A stretch of DNA of 64,000 nt, taken from contig NZ_JAFFQR010000015.1 in assembly GCF_020736845.1 (NCBI RefSeq), forward strand, positions 1 to 64,000. Reading direction: 5' to 3'. Made by a program: the position numbers and the translations under genes. The notes below the pieces were generated by a model. It saw only the letters and a list, made by a program, of their open reading frames with translations. It searched no databases and was not told the origin of the DNA. Positions 18,497 to 29,962 of the stretch are shown here, one piece after another (the stretch's first letter is position 1; each line of letters begins with the position of its first letter). This stretch comes from Paenibacillus farraposensis (lineage in GTDB: Bacteria; Bacillota; Bacilli; Paenibacillales; Paenibacillaceae).

Positions 18497-19327
18497 ATGA
18501 ATATAGCAAAGGTCATCAACAATAATGTAATCAGCGTCTACCAGTCCGACGGCACGGAACTCGTGGTGATGGGGCGGGGGATTGCTTTTAAGAAAAAGCC
18601 TGGAGACAAAGTGGACGAAACCAGAATTCAGAAGGTATTTGCGCTGAAAAACAAGCAGACGTCCGATAACTTCAAAATGCTGCTGCGTGAAGTCCCACTT
18701 GATTTGATTGTGATCGTGGAGGAAATCATTAATGACGCCAAGCACAATTTATACAAAAAGCTGAACGAAAATATTTATGTTTCCTTGATCGACCATATTA
18801 ATTTCGCTATTGAAAGATATGAGGAAGGTTTGGAAATTAAAAACGCGTTATTGTGGGAAGTTAAGCAGCTGTACAAAGAAGAATTTGCGCTTGGGTTGAA
18901 AACGCTCGAGCAAATCAAGCAAAGGTTCGGTATTGAGCTGCCTGTGGACGAAGCGGCTTTTATCGCGATTCATATCGTGAATGCCGAAATGAACGAGGAA
19001 GTCATCACTACCATGAGTATTACAAAGTTTATCCAGCAAATTATCAATATCGCGAAATATCATTTCAAGGTTGATTTTGACGAGGATTCGCTAAGCTACT
19101 TCCGTTTTATTACGCATCTGAAATTTTTTGCTCAGCGCGTATTCAAGGGGAATCACTACGAAAATAACTATGACCATTTGTACGACATGATTAAGGGAAA
19201 GCACAAGGAAGCGGCGGCCTGTACGGAGAAAATCGGAGCTTTTGTGAAAAAAGAATATAATCATGAATTAACGAATGAAGAAAAGTTGTATCTGACCGTG
19301 CATATTGAGCGGGTGGTGAACAGATAA
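18497..19327 (+). CDS. licT: BglG-family transcriptional antiterminator LicT
   Basis: 276 residues from the ATG at 18497, matching Bacillus LicT length; an upstream ATG at 18479 overlaps the ribosome site GGGGG. N-terminal co-antiterminator RNA-binding domain (NIAKVINNNVISVYQSDG). Two PRD domains follow with the four conserved regulatory His: LIDHINFA, IAIHIVNAE, FITHLKFF, TVHIERV. EII and HPr phosphorylate these to set activity. It should act on the three RAT sites in this regulon. Confidence 0.94.
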   Translation: MNIAKVINNNVISVYQSDGTELVVMGRGIAFKKKPGDKVDETRIQKVFALKNKQTSDNFKMLLREVPLDLIVIVEEIINDAKHNLYKKLNENIYVSLIDHINFAIERYEEGLEIKNALLWEVKQLYKEEFALGLKTLEQIKQRFGIELPVDEAAFIAIHIVNAEMNEEVITTMSITKFIQQIINIAKYHFKVDFDEDSLSYFRFITHLKFFAQRVFKGNHYENNYDHLYDMIKGKHKEAAACTEKIGAFVKKEYNHELTNEEKLYLTVHIERVVNR

Positions 19328-19398
19328 AATATTTTTGTTGACATAAATGGGATATTTAATATATTTTGAGGATAAAGGGAATTTAATACTTTTAACTG

Positions 19399-19487
19399 GG
19401 ATTGTTACTGGTTATGCAGGCAAAACCTAAGTCATGAAAAATCGCGGGACACCAATGGCCCACTATTTTTCAAGGCTTAGGTTTTTT
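19399..19487 (+). promoter_or_regulatory. RAT antiterminator and overlapping terminator, PTS gene leader
   Basis: GGATTGTTACTG (19399-19410) and GCAGGCAAAACCTAAG form the RAT. The terminator pairs AACCTAAGTCATGAAAAAT with ATTTTTCAAGGCTTAGGTT and ends in TTTTTT (19482-19487). This places the PTS permease under the same LicT control but separately from licT. Confidence 0.9.
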
Positions 19488-19516
19488 GTGTGCCTAAATA
19501 TGTAAAATACCCTTAG

Positions 19517-21424
<1,908 letters not shown>

Positions 21425-21437
21425 ATGTCTTAAGGAA

Positions 21438-21478
21438 AGCGCTGATGATCACATTCCCGGATCATCAGCGTTTTTTTG
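21438..21478 (+). terminator. Terminator of the beta-glucoside PTS gene
   Basis: CGCTGATGATC / GATCATCAGCG stem and TTTTTTT. Confidence 0.95.
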
Positions 21479-21641
21479 TCATCATGGATACAGCCGGATA
21501 AGTCTGCTCGTAATTGACAATATGTCAATTAAATGAACTTGTATGGTGATACAATCTCATCTATAATTTTTTTGTAATAATGCAAAATTACTGGAAAAAC
21601 AGACCAGGAATTTATCGACTAATCAGGGGGAAAGGCAAGGA

Positions 21642-23144
21642 ATGTTAGAGAAATGGGTAGGAGCAGTGAATGGCATCATCTGGAGTAATCCGGTGATATA
21701 TGTCTGTTTGGGCGTGGGCTTGTTATTTTCAATCATGACTCGATTCCTGCAAATCAGGCATCTCAAAGAAATGATTTATTTGGTATTTAAAGGAAAGAGT
21801 TCTGAGGCAGGAGTATCTTCTTTTCAGGCTTTTACAATGGCGCTATCGGGGCGTGTAGGGACCGGGAATATAGCAGGTATTGCTTTGGCTGTCGGAATGG
21901 GAGGACCTGGGGCGATATTTTGGATGTGGGTCATGGCTTTTATCGGGTCAGCTACGGCTTTTGTTGAATCCACACTGGCTCAGGTATATAAGGTAAAGCG
22001 CGATGGTTTGTACCGGGGCGGCCCTGCCTTTTATATTGAAAAAGGAACCGGGCTAAAATGGTTTGCTGTTATTTTTGCGGTTGTCGCACTGGTAGCTATG
22101 TGTTTGTTACTGCCGGGAACCCAGTCAAATTCCATTGCTGTAGCTTTCCACAGCTCGTTTGGGATAGATATGAAGGTTTCAGGGATTTTAGTTGTCGTTT
22201 TACTGGCACTTATTATCTTTGGCGGGGTAAAAAGGATTGCGAAGGTTGCTGAGGTGGTCATTCCTTTTATGGCCCTTGGCTACATTCTCGTCTCTTTCTA
22301 TATTATGATGACGAATATCACTGCACTCCCGAGTGTATTCTCACTCATTTTCCGCAGTGCCTTTGGTATGGATTCCGTGTTCGGCGGCATGGTAGGAACA
22401 GCGATTGCTTGGGGCGTAAAGCGCGGGATTTACTCCAACGAAGCCGGACAAGGCTCCGGTGCGCATCCGGCTGCCGCTGCTGAAGTATCTCACCCGGCCA
22501 AGCAGGGGCTGGTTCAGGCATTTTCCGTGTACGTAGATACCTTTTTGGTGTGTACGTCTACGGCTTTTATGGTTTTGTTCACAGGTATGTACAATGTGAA
22601 GGGACCCGGCGGCGGTTATATTGTCCACAATCTCCCTGGCGTCGAAGAAGGAACCCAATATACGCAGGCTGCTATTGAGTCGGTGTTTCCGGGCTTTGGT
22701 TCAAGTCTGCTGTCGATTACATTGTTCTTTTTCGCATTTACAACCATCATCGCTTATTATTACATCGCAGAAACGAATATGTCCTATCTGGTCCCTGATC
22801 ACAAAGCGAAATGGCCCATGTTGGTGCTAAAGCTGGTTATTCTGGGTTCAACGTTTTACGGAACGGTAGTCAAGGAATCAGCTCTGGCCTGGACCTTGGG
22901 GGATATGGGCGTCGGTATTATGCTGTGGGTGAACCTGATTGCCATGATTCTGCTTGCCAAACCTGCACTCCTGGTGCTCAAGGATTACGAACGGCAGCGA
23001 AAGCAGGGGTTGGACCCGGTGTTCGACCCGGAGAGGGCAGGGATTCCCAATACCGAATGTTGGTCAAATGGATATCAGCAGCCTGCAGATGAGCTGACGA
23101 TCACCATTGAACCGGGCAAACTTCAAGCCTGGGAAAGTAAATAA
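21642..23144 (+). CDS. Sodium:alanine/glycine (glutamine) symporter, AGCS family
   Basis: 500 residues with about eleven membrane helices. Family motifs include FTMALSGRVGTGNIAGIALA (about residues 65-85), GGPGAIFWMW and GIYSNEAGQGSGAHPAAAA. AGCS carriers couple uptake of small neutral amino acids to sodium; the exact amino acid cannot be read from sequence. CAGGGGGAAAGG precedes the ATG. It is a single gene ending in a terminator. Confidence 0.92.
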   Translation: MLEKWVGAVNGIIWSNPVIYVCLGVGLLFSIMTRFLQIRHLKEMIYLVFKGKSSEAGVSSFQAFTMALSGRVGTGNIAGIALAVGMGGPGAIFWMWVMAFIGSATAFVESTLAQVYKVKRDGLYRGGPAFYIEKGTGLKWFAVIFAVVALVAMCLLLPGTQSNSIAVAFHSSFGIDMKVSGILVVVLLALIIFGGVKRIAKVAEVVIPFMALGYILVSFYIMMTNITALPSVFSLIFRSAFGMDSVFGGMVGTAIAWGVKRGIYSNEAGQGSGAHPAAAAEVSHPAKQGLVQAFSVYVDTFLVCTSTAFMVLFTGMYNVKGPGGGYIVHNLPGVEEGTQYTQAAIESVFPGFGSSLLSITLFFFAFTTIIAYYYIAETNMSYLVPDHKAKWPMLVLKLVILGSTFYGTVVKESALAWTLGDMGVGIMLWVNLIAMILLAKPALLVLKDYERQRKQGLDPVFDPERAGIPNTECWSNGYQQPADELTITIEPGKLQAWESK

Positions 23145-23151
23145 GCAAGAT

Positions 23152-23186
23152 TAAAGATGGCTCTGCTGGAGTCATCTTTTTTTCGT
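23152..23186 (+). terminator. Terminator after the symporter gene
   Basis: AAGATGGCTC / GGAGTCATCTT with TTTTTTT. Confidence 0.88.
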
Positions 23187-23290
23187 TATCTTGCCTTTAC
23201 ATTCTAAAAGGAGTACATATGTTCACTATTTCGTTTATAATTTAGACATAGCTATACGGGAGGCAGGATCGCATATGAGAGGTGATATAA

Positions 23291-24160
23291 ATGGGAATAT
23301 CCGCTGTATCAGTAACTGACGATAAGTGGAGAGCTATTGTAAACAATGACAAATCATATGATAGGAAATTTTTGTACGCTGTGAAGACAACGGGAATATT
23401 TTGTCGCCCCTCCTGCAAATCGCGTCCGCCCAAAAGGGAAAACATTCGTATATTCAAAACAGCAGAGCAGGCTTTGGCGGAGCATTTTCGGCCATGCAAA
23501 AGGTGCAAGCCGACCGGGCAACGTTTGCCTGATCATGAATGGATTGCATGTGTTACAGAATATGTAAATCACAATTACATGGGCTGCACTCCCTTGCAAT
23601 ATCGTCTGCTCAAATCCAAAAAAGCGCAAATGGAGGTATACAGCATGACAATTCAAACCAGTAAAACGATCTATTGGTCATTGTTGACCTATGAGGATTG
23701 GAATTTATATATTGCAGCCACATCTGAAGGATTATGTTATGTGGGCTCACCCGATCAACCTGTAGCGGAATTGACAGCATGGGCGGGAAGGCGATATCCT
23801 GGCAGTTCTTTAGTCGAAGAGGCGGCGTTCTTACAGCCCTATGCCAAGGAACTGGTTGAATATTTTCGTGGAGAGCGCACGCGCTTTACGATTCCTTTTG
23901 ACATTCAAGGGACTGCGTTCCAAAGGGCGGTTTGGGACGCCTTGTGTGACATTCCGTATGGGGAGACACAATCCTACTCAGACATTGCCCATGCGATCCA
24001 AAAGCCTGCCTCCGTTCGTGCGGTGGGAGCTGCTATCGGTGCTAATCCGATTTTGATTACCGTTCCATGCCACCGGGTTATCGGTAAAAATGGCACTTTG
24101 ACCGGATATCGCGGCGGCTTGGATATGAAGGTAAAGCTTTTGCAGCTTGAGCGGGGCTAA
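23291..24160 (+). CDS. Ada-like DNA methylphosphotriester / O6-methylguanine methyltransferase lacking the AraC helix-turn-helix
   Basis: 289 residues. The N-terminal Ada zinc domain has the four-Cys set FCRPSCKSRPP and HFRPCKRCKP (residues about 35-72). The C-terminal O6-alkylguanine transferase domain has the acceptor PCHRVIG (about 257) and GAAIGANP. The AraC-type domain that should join them is nearly gone: WIACVTEYVNHNY leads into GCTPLQYRLLKSKKAQ, so roughly 40 residues of the DNA-binding region are missing, in frame. It could still repair alkylated DNA but is unlikely to act as the transcription activator Ada is. Two further alkylation-repair genes follow. Confidence 0.88.
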   Translation: MGISAVSVTDDKWRAIVNNDKSYDRKFLYAVKTTGIFCRPSCKSRPPKRENIRIFKTAEQALAEHFRPCKRCKPTGQRLPDHEWIACVTEYVNHNYMGCTPLQYRLLKSKKAQMEVYSMTIQTSKTIYWSLLTYEDWNLYIAATSEGLCYVGSPDQPVAELTAWAGRRYPGSSLVEEAAFLQPYAKELVEYFRGERTRFTIPFDIQGTAFQRAVWDALCDIPYGETQSYSDIAHAIQKPASVRAVGAAIGANPILITVPCHRVIGKNGTLTGYRGGLDMKVKLLQLERG

Positions 24161-24199
24161 GGATGAACACTCATTATGGGAGACGGCAGTGGAGGAAGG

Positions 24200-24316
24200 C
24201 GGACACGAAGCTTAAATATCGGTGCGTTGTACGAGCCATTGGGGCTGGAAGACTGGTATCACCCGGTCGCCTATAAGGCGGTGTATGAGCGTTTTCTCCA
24301 TGTTTCCCCTGAATAA
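24200..24316 (+). pseudogene. Short unrecognised coding remnant
   Basis: A frame reading NIGALYEPLGLEDWYH and then AYKAVYERFLHVSPE to a TAA at 24314-24316 has no start and no upstream gene. The pattern of a late Tyr/Val-rich helix is reminiscent of FGGY sugar kinase C-termini, but this is a guess. It lies between two repair genes and may mark a deletion. Confidence 0.3.
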
Positions 24317-24368
24317 CAGCTTTACGTGAGCAAGAAAGGATTTGAACCTTGATGAGAGGATGAGCGGA

Positions 24369-24986
24369 ATGAACACCGTAATTACCAAAAACTTCGACTA
24401 TGGCGAAAAGGAAATTCAATATCTAAAATCCGCAGATCCCGTACTCGGTAGAGCGATGTCACAAATGGGCAAAGTAGAACGAATGGTCATTCCGGACCTG
24501 TTCACTGCGCTCGTTCATGCGATTGTCGGACAGCTTGTTTCAGCCAAGGCAGTTGAAACGATCTGGGCCAGAATGCAGGAGAAGCTGGGTGTGATAACTC
24601 CGCAGCGTATAGTCGCCCATTCAGCTGAGGATATTCAAAGCAGTGGCATAACCATGAAAAAAGCCGCATGTATCATGAATTTGGCCCAAACGATAGAGCA
24701 AGGCTTGCTGGATTTGCAGGAATTGTATGAACTCTCCGATACGCAGGTAATCCAAAAGCTGTCCTCATTACAGGGCATAGGTCCCTGGACGGCTGAAATG
24801 ATGCTGATTCATTGCATGGAGCGTCCGGATGTCGTCAGTTGGGGCGATATGGCTATTCGACGGGGAATGATGAAGTTATACAATCTGGGTAGCCTCACTA
24901 AAAAGCAGTTCGAGGAGTATCGGCAGGTGTATTCACCCTATGGTTCGGTGGCCTCCATTTATTTGTGGAGTATTTCATTTCGTTAA
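24369..24986 (+). CDS. DNA-3-methyladenine glycosylase II (AlkA-like, HhH-GPD)
   Basis: About 205 residues from the ATG at 24369, nine bases after GAGAGG. The helix-hairpin-helix is LQGIGPWTAEMML (about 140) and the catalytic Asp is in VVSWGDMAIRRG (about 163). It removes alkylated purines from DNA. It lacks the N-terminal TBP-like domain of E. coli AlkA, as many Gram-positive forms do. Its end precedes the next repair gene by 17 bases. Confidence 0.9.
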   Translation: MNTVITKNFDYGEKEIQYLKSADPVLGRAMSQMGKVERMVIPDLFTALVHAIVGQLVSAKAVETIWARMQEKLGVITPQRIVAHSAEDIQSSGITMKKAACIMNLAQTIEQGLLDLQELYELSDTQVIQKLSSLQGIGPWTAEMMLIHCMERPDVVSWGDMAIRRGMMKLYNLGSLTKKQFEEYRQVYSPYGSVASIYLWSISFR

Positions 24987-25003
24987 GGTCAGGGAGTGGG
25001 ACT

Positions 25004-25693
25004 GTGGAAAAAACAATCCGGGAACAAATATTGTCACACGTTGATACCGATTTTCAGAAATTTACGGCTTCATTGCTCCCGACGATTGATAATGTACTGG
25101 GGGTACGATTGCCGGTGCTGCGCAAGCTGGCGCAGACGATTGCCAAAGGAGATTGGCGTCTTTACTTGGAGACTGCCGAAAGCGAGTACTTCGAGGAAGT
25201 GATGCTGCAAGGTATGGTTATTGGGTATATACAAACAGACATAGAGGAAGCTTTGCATACTGTTACCACATTTATTCCTAAAATTAATAATTGGTCTGTA
25301 TGTGACAGTTTTTGCGCTGGTTTAAAATGGACGAAAAATCATAAGGAACGGGTATGGGAGTTTATTCAGCTCTATCTGTTCTCTAATAAAGAATATGAAA
25401 TTCGGTTTGGCGTAGTGATGTTGCTGAATTTTTATATAGAGGAGCAATATATCGATCAGGTGCTTGAATTACTGGATCAGACTCATTGTGAGGATTATTA
25501 TGTACAAATGGCGGTAGCATGGGCGATATCCATCTGTTATATTAAGCTGCCCGAAATTACAATGAATTACTTGCAAAACAATACGCTGGACCATTTTACG
25601 TTCAATAAAGCGCTGCAAAAGATCATCGAATCATACCGGGTGGATCAGAAAACCAAAACGATCATCCGCAATATGAAGCGAAAAAGAAATTAG
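25004..25693 (+). CDS. DNA alkylation repair protein, AlkD-like HEAT-repeat glycosylase
   Basis: 229 residues from a GTG at 25004 behind AGGGAG; the open frame reaches further upstream into the preceding gene. Typical AlkD features are VLGVRLPVLRKLAQTIAKGD at the start, EEVMLQGMVIGY, and NNWSVCDSFCAGLKW with the Trp-Asp of the active cleft. HEAT-like repeats span most of the length. It excises bulky or N3/N7-alkyl bases. With the Ada-like and AlkA-like genes it forms a three-gene alkylation-defence cluster, probably one transcript. Confidence 0.9.
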   Translation: MEKTIREQILSHVDTDFQKFTASLLPTIDNVLGVRLPVLRKLAQTIAKGDWRLYLETAESEYFEEVMLQGMVIGYIQTDIEEALHTVTTFIPKINNWSVCDSFCAGLKWTKNHKERVWEFIQLYLFSNKEYEIRFGVVMLLNFYIEEQYIDQVLELLDQTHCEDYYVQMAVAWAISICYIKLPEITMNYLQNNTLDHFTFNKALQKIIESYRVDQKTKTIIRNMKRKRN

Positions 25694-25791
25694 AAGGTGT
25701 CCCCGGCCAATATTCATCCAGGCACGCACTTTGCTTTTTTTGGAATGCAATAATAAAATGGAAGTAACTTTCAAAAAGGAGATGACGTGAA

Positions 25792-26724
25792 TTGGCAGAG
25801 CAAGTGCGTATTGGCAAAACAGATCTATATGTAACTCAAATCGGTTTGGGTGCAAATGCGGTGGGCGGACATAATCTTTTTTCCGGTTTGAACGATGAAA
25901 CGGGCAAGGAAGTAGTTCGCACAGCTTTGGATAACGGCATCAATTTTCTGGATACGGCCTTTATTTACGGACCTGAACACTCCGAACGCTTGATTGGTGA
26001 GGTTTTGAAAGAACGCGGCCAACGTGATAAAGCTGTGATTGCGACTAAGGGGGCGCACAAATTTGTGAACGGAAAGGTTGTTTTTGACAACTCGCCAGCA
26101 TTTTTGCGTGCTTCTGTTGAGTCCAGTCTGAAAAGATTGCAAACCGATTATATTGATTTGTTTTACATCCATTTTCCGGATGAAGCTACCCCGAAGGTAG
26201 AAGCAGTCGGAGAACTGAAGAAGCTTAAAGACGAGGGTAAAATTAAAGCGATTGGTGTATCCAATTTTTCCATTGAGCAGTTAAAGGATGCGAATAGCGA
26301 CGGCTATGTAGATGTGCTTCAATCCGAATATAATTTGCTTCAGCGGGAAGCGGAAAAGGAACTGCTGCCTTACACCAAGGCGAATAATATTTCATTTGTG
26401 CCTTATTTCCCGCTGGCAGCCGGACTGCTGGGCGGAAAATATACGAAGGATACAACCTTCACGGACATCAGAGCTAATAATCCGTTGTTTCAGGGGGAAA
26501 CATTTGCCCGTAATCTGGAAAAGGTAGAGCAGGTACGGCAGATTGCCAATGCATTAAATGCTGAGGTGGCTCATGTAGTGCTGGCTTGGTATTTGACTCG
26601 CGACTCGATTGATGCACTCATTCCAGGGGCGAAAAAGCCGGAGCAGGTCCTGGAGAATTTGAAAACGCTGAGTGTCCGGCTGAGTCAGACGGATATCGAC
26701 AAGATTGATCACATTTTCAAATAA
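25792..26724 (+). CDS. Aldo/keto reductase
   Basis: 310 residues from a TTG at 25792, nine bases after AAGGAG. (beta/alpha)8 barrel with the catalytic tetrad region [18 protein letters not shown] (Asp and Tyr) and K in AVIATKGAH, then FYIHFPD (His). VSNFSIEQL and [10 protein letters not shown] mark the cofactor-binding end. It would reduce carbonyls with NADPH; the substrate is unknown. Stands alone with a terminator. Confidence 0.92.
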   Translation: MAEQVRIGKTDLYVTQIGLGANAVGGHNLFSGLNDETGKEVVRTALDNGINFLDTAFIYGPEHSERLIGEVLKERGQRDKAVIATKGAHKFVNGKVVFDNSPAFLRASVESSLKRLQTDYIDLFYIHFPDEATPKVEAVGELKKLKDEGKIKAIGVSNFSIEQLKDANSDGYVDVLQSEYNLLQREAEKELLPYTKANNISFVPYFPLAAGLLGGKYTKDTTFTDIRANNPLFQGETFARNLEKVEQVRQIANALNAEVAHVVLAWYLTRDSIDALIPGAKKPEQVLENLKTLSVRLSQTDIDKIDHIFK

Positions 26725-26763
26725 TTCGCTAGACTGCGATTTGAAATTATATATTTATCCCAA

Positions 26764-26794
26764 GAGGAGCTGCCGGACGGGCAGCTTCTTTTTC
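26764..26794 (+). terminator. Terminator after the aldo/keto reductase gene
   Basis: GAGCTGCC / GGGCAGCTTC with TTTTT. Confidence 0.88.
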
Positions 26795-26847
26795 GTAGGT
26801 CCCTCGCATATCCTTGTAGGGTAAGTTCATCGCTGCAGGGGGATCGG

Positions 26848-27657
26848 ATGATGAGAAGACCGCAATGGCACAGCCTACCCAACAGAAGGCGACGCGGCAG
26901 ACGCAGAGTATTGCTCATTGTAGCGCTGGTGCTGCTGGTAGGAATGATACAGATTGCTGCTTATGTAGAGCAGCATTTGAAGCCACCCATGATGCATCTG
27001 GCCAAAGTACGGGTTAAGCAAATGGCGACCGAGGCCATTAATTCAGCCATTACAGCACAGGTAAAGCAGGGAAAGACAGCCGATCATCTGATCGAATGGA
27101 GAACAGATGCCCAAGGGAGAACCTCCGGATTTGTTCTGAATTATGCAGAACATATGAGAATTACGTCAGACACGCTCAAGGCAGTCAAGGCAACGATGGA
27201 CAGCATGAGTCATTTTGATGAGCGCATTCCCATTGGTCAGGCATTGAACAGTCCGCTGCTGGCGGCATATGGCCCGAAAATTCCTTTAAAGGTGGAGCCG
27301 CACGGGACCATCAAGGTGGATTTAAACACGCGTCAACAGGATGCGGGCATTAACATGATCTTAGTGGAAGTGTATATCCGGATTACGACAGAGGTGTCTG
27401 TCGTCATTCCGTTTGAGATGCAGCCTCAGATTGTGGAGACGGAAATTCCCGTATCTTATTTGCTGGTGGTTGGCAATGTTCCGATGTACTACTATGACAA
27501 TCAAGGGAAGCCGATTGGCAAAAATGGTGCAGTCGCTCCACAGCTGGCGCTGCCTTCACATACGATAGAGAGCGGGAGCGCCACAGATCCCGGCATCAAA
27601 AGCGTTCCAGTAGAATTGGAAGAGGAAAGCCCCTCCAGTGCGTCCTCAACGCCTTAA
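26848..27657 (+). CDS. yunB: Sporulation protein YunB
   Basis: 269 residues. A very basic N-terminus (RRRRGRRR) precedes one membrane helix (VLLIVALVLLVGMIQIAAYV). The exported domain begins KVRVKQMATEAINSAI and carries the YunB core VDLNTRQQDAGINMILVEVY. It is a sporulation gene in Bacillus, where it also lies beside lytH. Here it converges with lytH on a shared hairpin. Confidence 0.85.
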   Translation: MMRRPQWHSLPNRRRRGRRRVLLIVALVLLVGMIQIAAYVEQHLKPPMMHLAKVRVKQMATEAINSAITAQVKQGKTADHLIEWRTDAQGRTSGFVLNYAEHMRITSDTLKAVKATMDSMSHFDERIPIGQALNSPLLAAYGPKIPLKVEPHGTIKVDLNTRQQDAGINMILVEVYIRITTEVSVVIPFEMQPQIVETEIPVSYLLVVGNVPMYYYDNQGKPIGKNGAVAPQLALPSHTIESGSATDPGIKSVPVELEEESPSSASSTP

Positions 27658-27687
27658 CAGGACGAGAGGGAACAAGTGCTTCCCAAG

Positions 27688-27720
27688 GCAAAAAAGACCT
27701 TACGAGGAGGTCCTTTTTGT
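27688..27720. terminator. Bidirectional terminator between yunB and lytH
   Basis: AAAAAAGACCT and AGGTCCTTTTT flank a short loop, giving T runs in both directions. It overlaps the lytH stop codon at 27700-27702. Confidence 0.85.
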
Positions 27721-28797
27721 CTTGCCTGTTTTGAGGGCTTTGTGTTCGGCTTGTTCCCACTGTCTTAATAACGGGTATGGATCAAAGGACCAGTCTGTCC
27801 AGCCGCTGTCCCGATATATACCATAGTGGAGATGCGGTGGAAACTTGCCTTGGGTACCGGGTTTCCCGTAGCCTGAGCTTCCGACCCAGCCAATTGTCTG
27901 ACCGGGGGTGACAATATCTCCGTTGCGAACAGTTTTGTCAAAGCCGGAGAGATGTGCATAGTAGTGGTAGCGGTTGTTGAGATCGCGAATGCCGATTCGC
28001 CATCCTCCGAATGGATTCCAGCCCTTCATTTCGACTACACCATAGCAGGTGCTGCGAACCGGAACTCCATAGCCAGCAAACAGATCAGTTCCCTCATGTA
28101 TACGGTAACCACCCCAGCTGCGGCTACTGCCCCAAGTGCTGCGGTAGCTGTAAATGCTACCCAAGGGAAGCGGGAAGGCATGCTTGCCAAGATCCAGCCT
28201 GCCATATGTCCGATACAGCTTGGCAAACTGCTGGACTCTTTGAACTGCACGGGTGTTGTGGTAATATTCCCATACAGCAATACCAAATTCATCCTCAGTG
28301 TTCCCATATTTACCGAGATATGAAGCGAGGCTAAAGAGTAGATCCCTGTCATTATCGCGGCTCGCGATTCCGTCACCTGAGCCGTCTTGTCCCAGTCCGG
28401 AAAACATTTCAATGGAGTGTGGATTTTGATCCTTCGAATCAGGGTTCATCAGACCGGACCAGACAGGTCCCGTAATAAAAATACCTGTGATCCGCTCCGC
28501 ATGCTTGCGGTCTTTGGGATGGGCCACTGTAAGCGTACGTTCATATTGATCGATCGCAGCCAGCCTGTACCAAGGAATCCCGGTCAGGGCTTCAATGGAT
28601 TGATACAAAGCCAGCCTGGACGTATACAATGAAGATTTGGAATGTGAAGCATCCTTCGGGGTATTCTGGGATGATGATGGCTGCAGGTACCTGGCAAAGG
28701 TATGAGCAGGAAGCGGACAGGATGTTGTCAGTGTAATAGCGCATAGCAGCAGCGATAACAGACGAACAGCACGGGCTGTCCGCTTAGGGTAAGGCAC
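27700..28797 (-). CDS. lytH: L-Ala-D-Glu endopeptidase LytH, M23 family (sporulation)
   Basis: About 365 residues from a GTG at 28797, nine bases after AGGAGG; a TTG touching that site was rejected as the start. An N-terminal signal or anchor helix (LLSLLLCAITLTTS) is followed by a long domain unique to this group. The LytM/M23 domain has its zinc ligands in HEGTDLFAGYG and HLHYG. LytH trims peptides in spore cortex peptidoglycan. Slightly longer than the Bacillus protein. Divergent from lipA, as in Bacillus. Confidence 0.88.
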   Translation of the reverse strand: MPYPKRTARAVRLLSLLLCAITLTTSCPLPAHTFARYLQPSSSQNTPKDASHSKSSLYTSRLALYQSIEALTGIPWYRLAAIDQYERTLTVAHPKDRKHAERITGIFITGPVWSGLMNPDSKDQNPHSIEMFSGLGQDGSGDGIASRDNDRDLLFSLASYLGKYGNTEDEFGIAVWEYYHNTRAVQRVQQFAKLYRTYGRLDLGKHAFPLPLGSIYSYRSTWGSSRSWGGYRIHEGTDLFAGYGVPVRSTCYGVVEMKGWNPFGGWRIGIRDLNNRYHYYAHLSGFDKTVRNGDIVTPGQTIGWVGSSGYGKPGTQGKFPPHLHYGIYRDSGWTDWSFDPYPLLRQWEQAEHKALKTGKTKRTSS

Positions 28798-28981
28798 ATG
28801 AACCAACCTCCTATAGATGACATGATGCCATGGGAAATTCCGGACCTAAAATCATGGCATGAGGGCGTTTTTTGCTTAGATTGAGCGATATTCGGTGCTT
28901 TTATCCATACAAGATTTACTTTTTCAGATCAATGTCATATCAAAAAGGGAAAAATGAATGGGGGTTTTTACATCGCTTTCA

Positions 28982-28990
28982 TGTTATAAT
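28982..28990 (+). promoter_or_regulatory. Extended -10 promoter for lipA
   Basis: TGTTATAAT at 28982-28990, about 45 bases before the lipA start, with no good -35. A small palindrome (ATGCCATG/CATGGCAT, about 28825-28860) lies further upstream near the lytH start. Confidence 0.5.
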
Positions 28991-29035
28991 GTATGGCAAT
29001 GACAGCTTAAGCTTATAGAAAGAAGGTTTATTCCA

Positions 29036-29938
29036 TTGTCTAGAAAAGTGAAGGAAGCAAAGCCCGACTGGATTCGTATTAAACTTACAACAGGTGATAG
29101 CTACCAGGAAATCAAGAGCATGATGCGTTCAAAGACATTACACACCGTATGTGAGGAGGCACGATGCCCTAATATATATGAATGCTGGGCCAACAGGACA
29201 GCTACATTTATGATTTTGGGTGATATCTGTACACGTGCGTGCCGTTTTTGCGCAGTGAATACGGGAATGCCTACGGAGCTGGACTTGCAAGAGCCTGAAC
29301 GTGTTGCGGAAGCAGCCGAAAAAATGAACTTGAAGCACTGTGTAGTAACCAGTGTGGCCCGTGATGATTTGAAAGATGGGGGGGCCACCATATTTGCAGA
29401 AACGGTCCGTGCCATTCGCCGCCGTTTGCCTTTTTGCAGTGTGGAAGTATTGATTCCCGATTTTATGGGTGATATTGAATCCCTGCGGATCGTCATGGAT
29501 GCCAAGCCGGATATTTTGAATCATAATATTGAAACAGTGGAGCGCTTGTCCGACAAAGTACGGGCCAAGGCAAAATACCGTCGCTCTCTGGAGTTACTCC
29601 AACGTGCGAAGCAATTGAATCCGTCCATCCCGACCAAATCAAGCATTATGCTGGGTGTTGGAGAAGAGTGGGACGAGATCTTGCAGGCCATGGATGATCT
29701 GCGTAAAATTGATTGTGATATTTTGACAATAGGGCAATATTTGCAACCGTCCGAGAAACATTTGTATGTGCAAAAATATTATCCACCGGAAGATTTTGCG
29801 AAGTTGAAGGAAGAGGGATTACAACGGGGGTTCAGCCACGTAGAATCCGGTCCGATGGTCCGCAGTTCCTACCAAGCGCATGAGCAGGTAAAATCTGCTG
29901 CTCGGCATAAGGAAGAAGGCAACCTTTCGCAGGCTTGA
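29036..29938 (+). CDS. lipA: Lipoyl synthase
   Basis: 300 residues from a TTG at 29036, nine bases after AGAAGG. The auxiliary iron-sulfur cluster Cys are in [13 protein letters not shown] and the radical-SAM motif is [10 protein letters not shown]. It inserts two sulfurs into protein-bound octanoate to make lipoate for dehydrogenase complexes. Full length. yutD follows after 24 bases. Confidence 0.96.
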   Translation: MSRKVKEAKPDWIRIKLTTGDSYQEIKSMMRSKTLHTVCEEARCPNIYECWANRTATFMILGDICTRACRFCAVNTGMPTELDLQEPERVAEAAEKMNLKHCVVTSVARDDLKDGGATIFAETVRAIRRRLPFCSVEVLIPDFMGDIESLRIVMDAKPDILNHNIETVERLSDKVRAKAKYRRSLELLQRAKQLNPSIPTKSSIMLGVGEEWDEILQAMDDLRKIDCDILTIGQYLQPSEKHLYVQKYYPPEDFAKLKEEGLQRGFSHVESGPMVRSSYQAHEQVKSAARHKEEGNLSQA

Positions 29939-29962
29939 TCCGGGAAAGGCGGTCAGATTAAC

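Noticed and set aside
19331..19400. Separate promoter for the PTS gene (TTGACA near 19337)
   Set aside because: TTGACATAAATGGG has no convincing -10 at the right distance; read-through or a weak promoter cannot be told apart by eye, so it was not listed.
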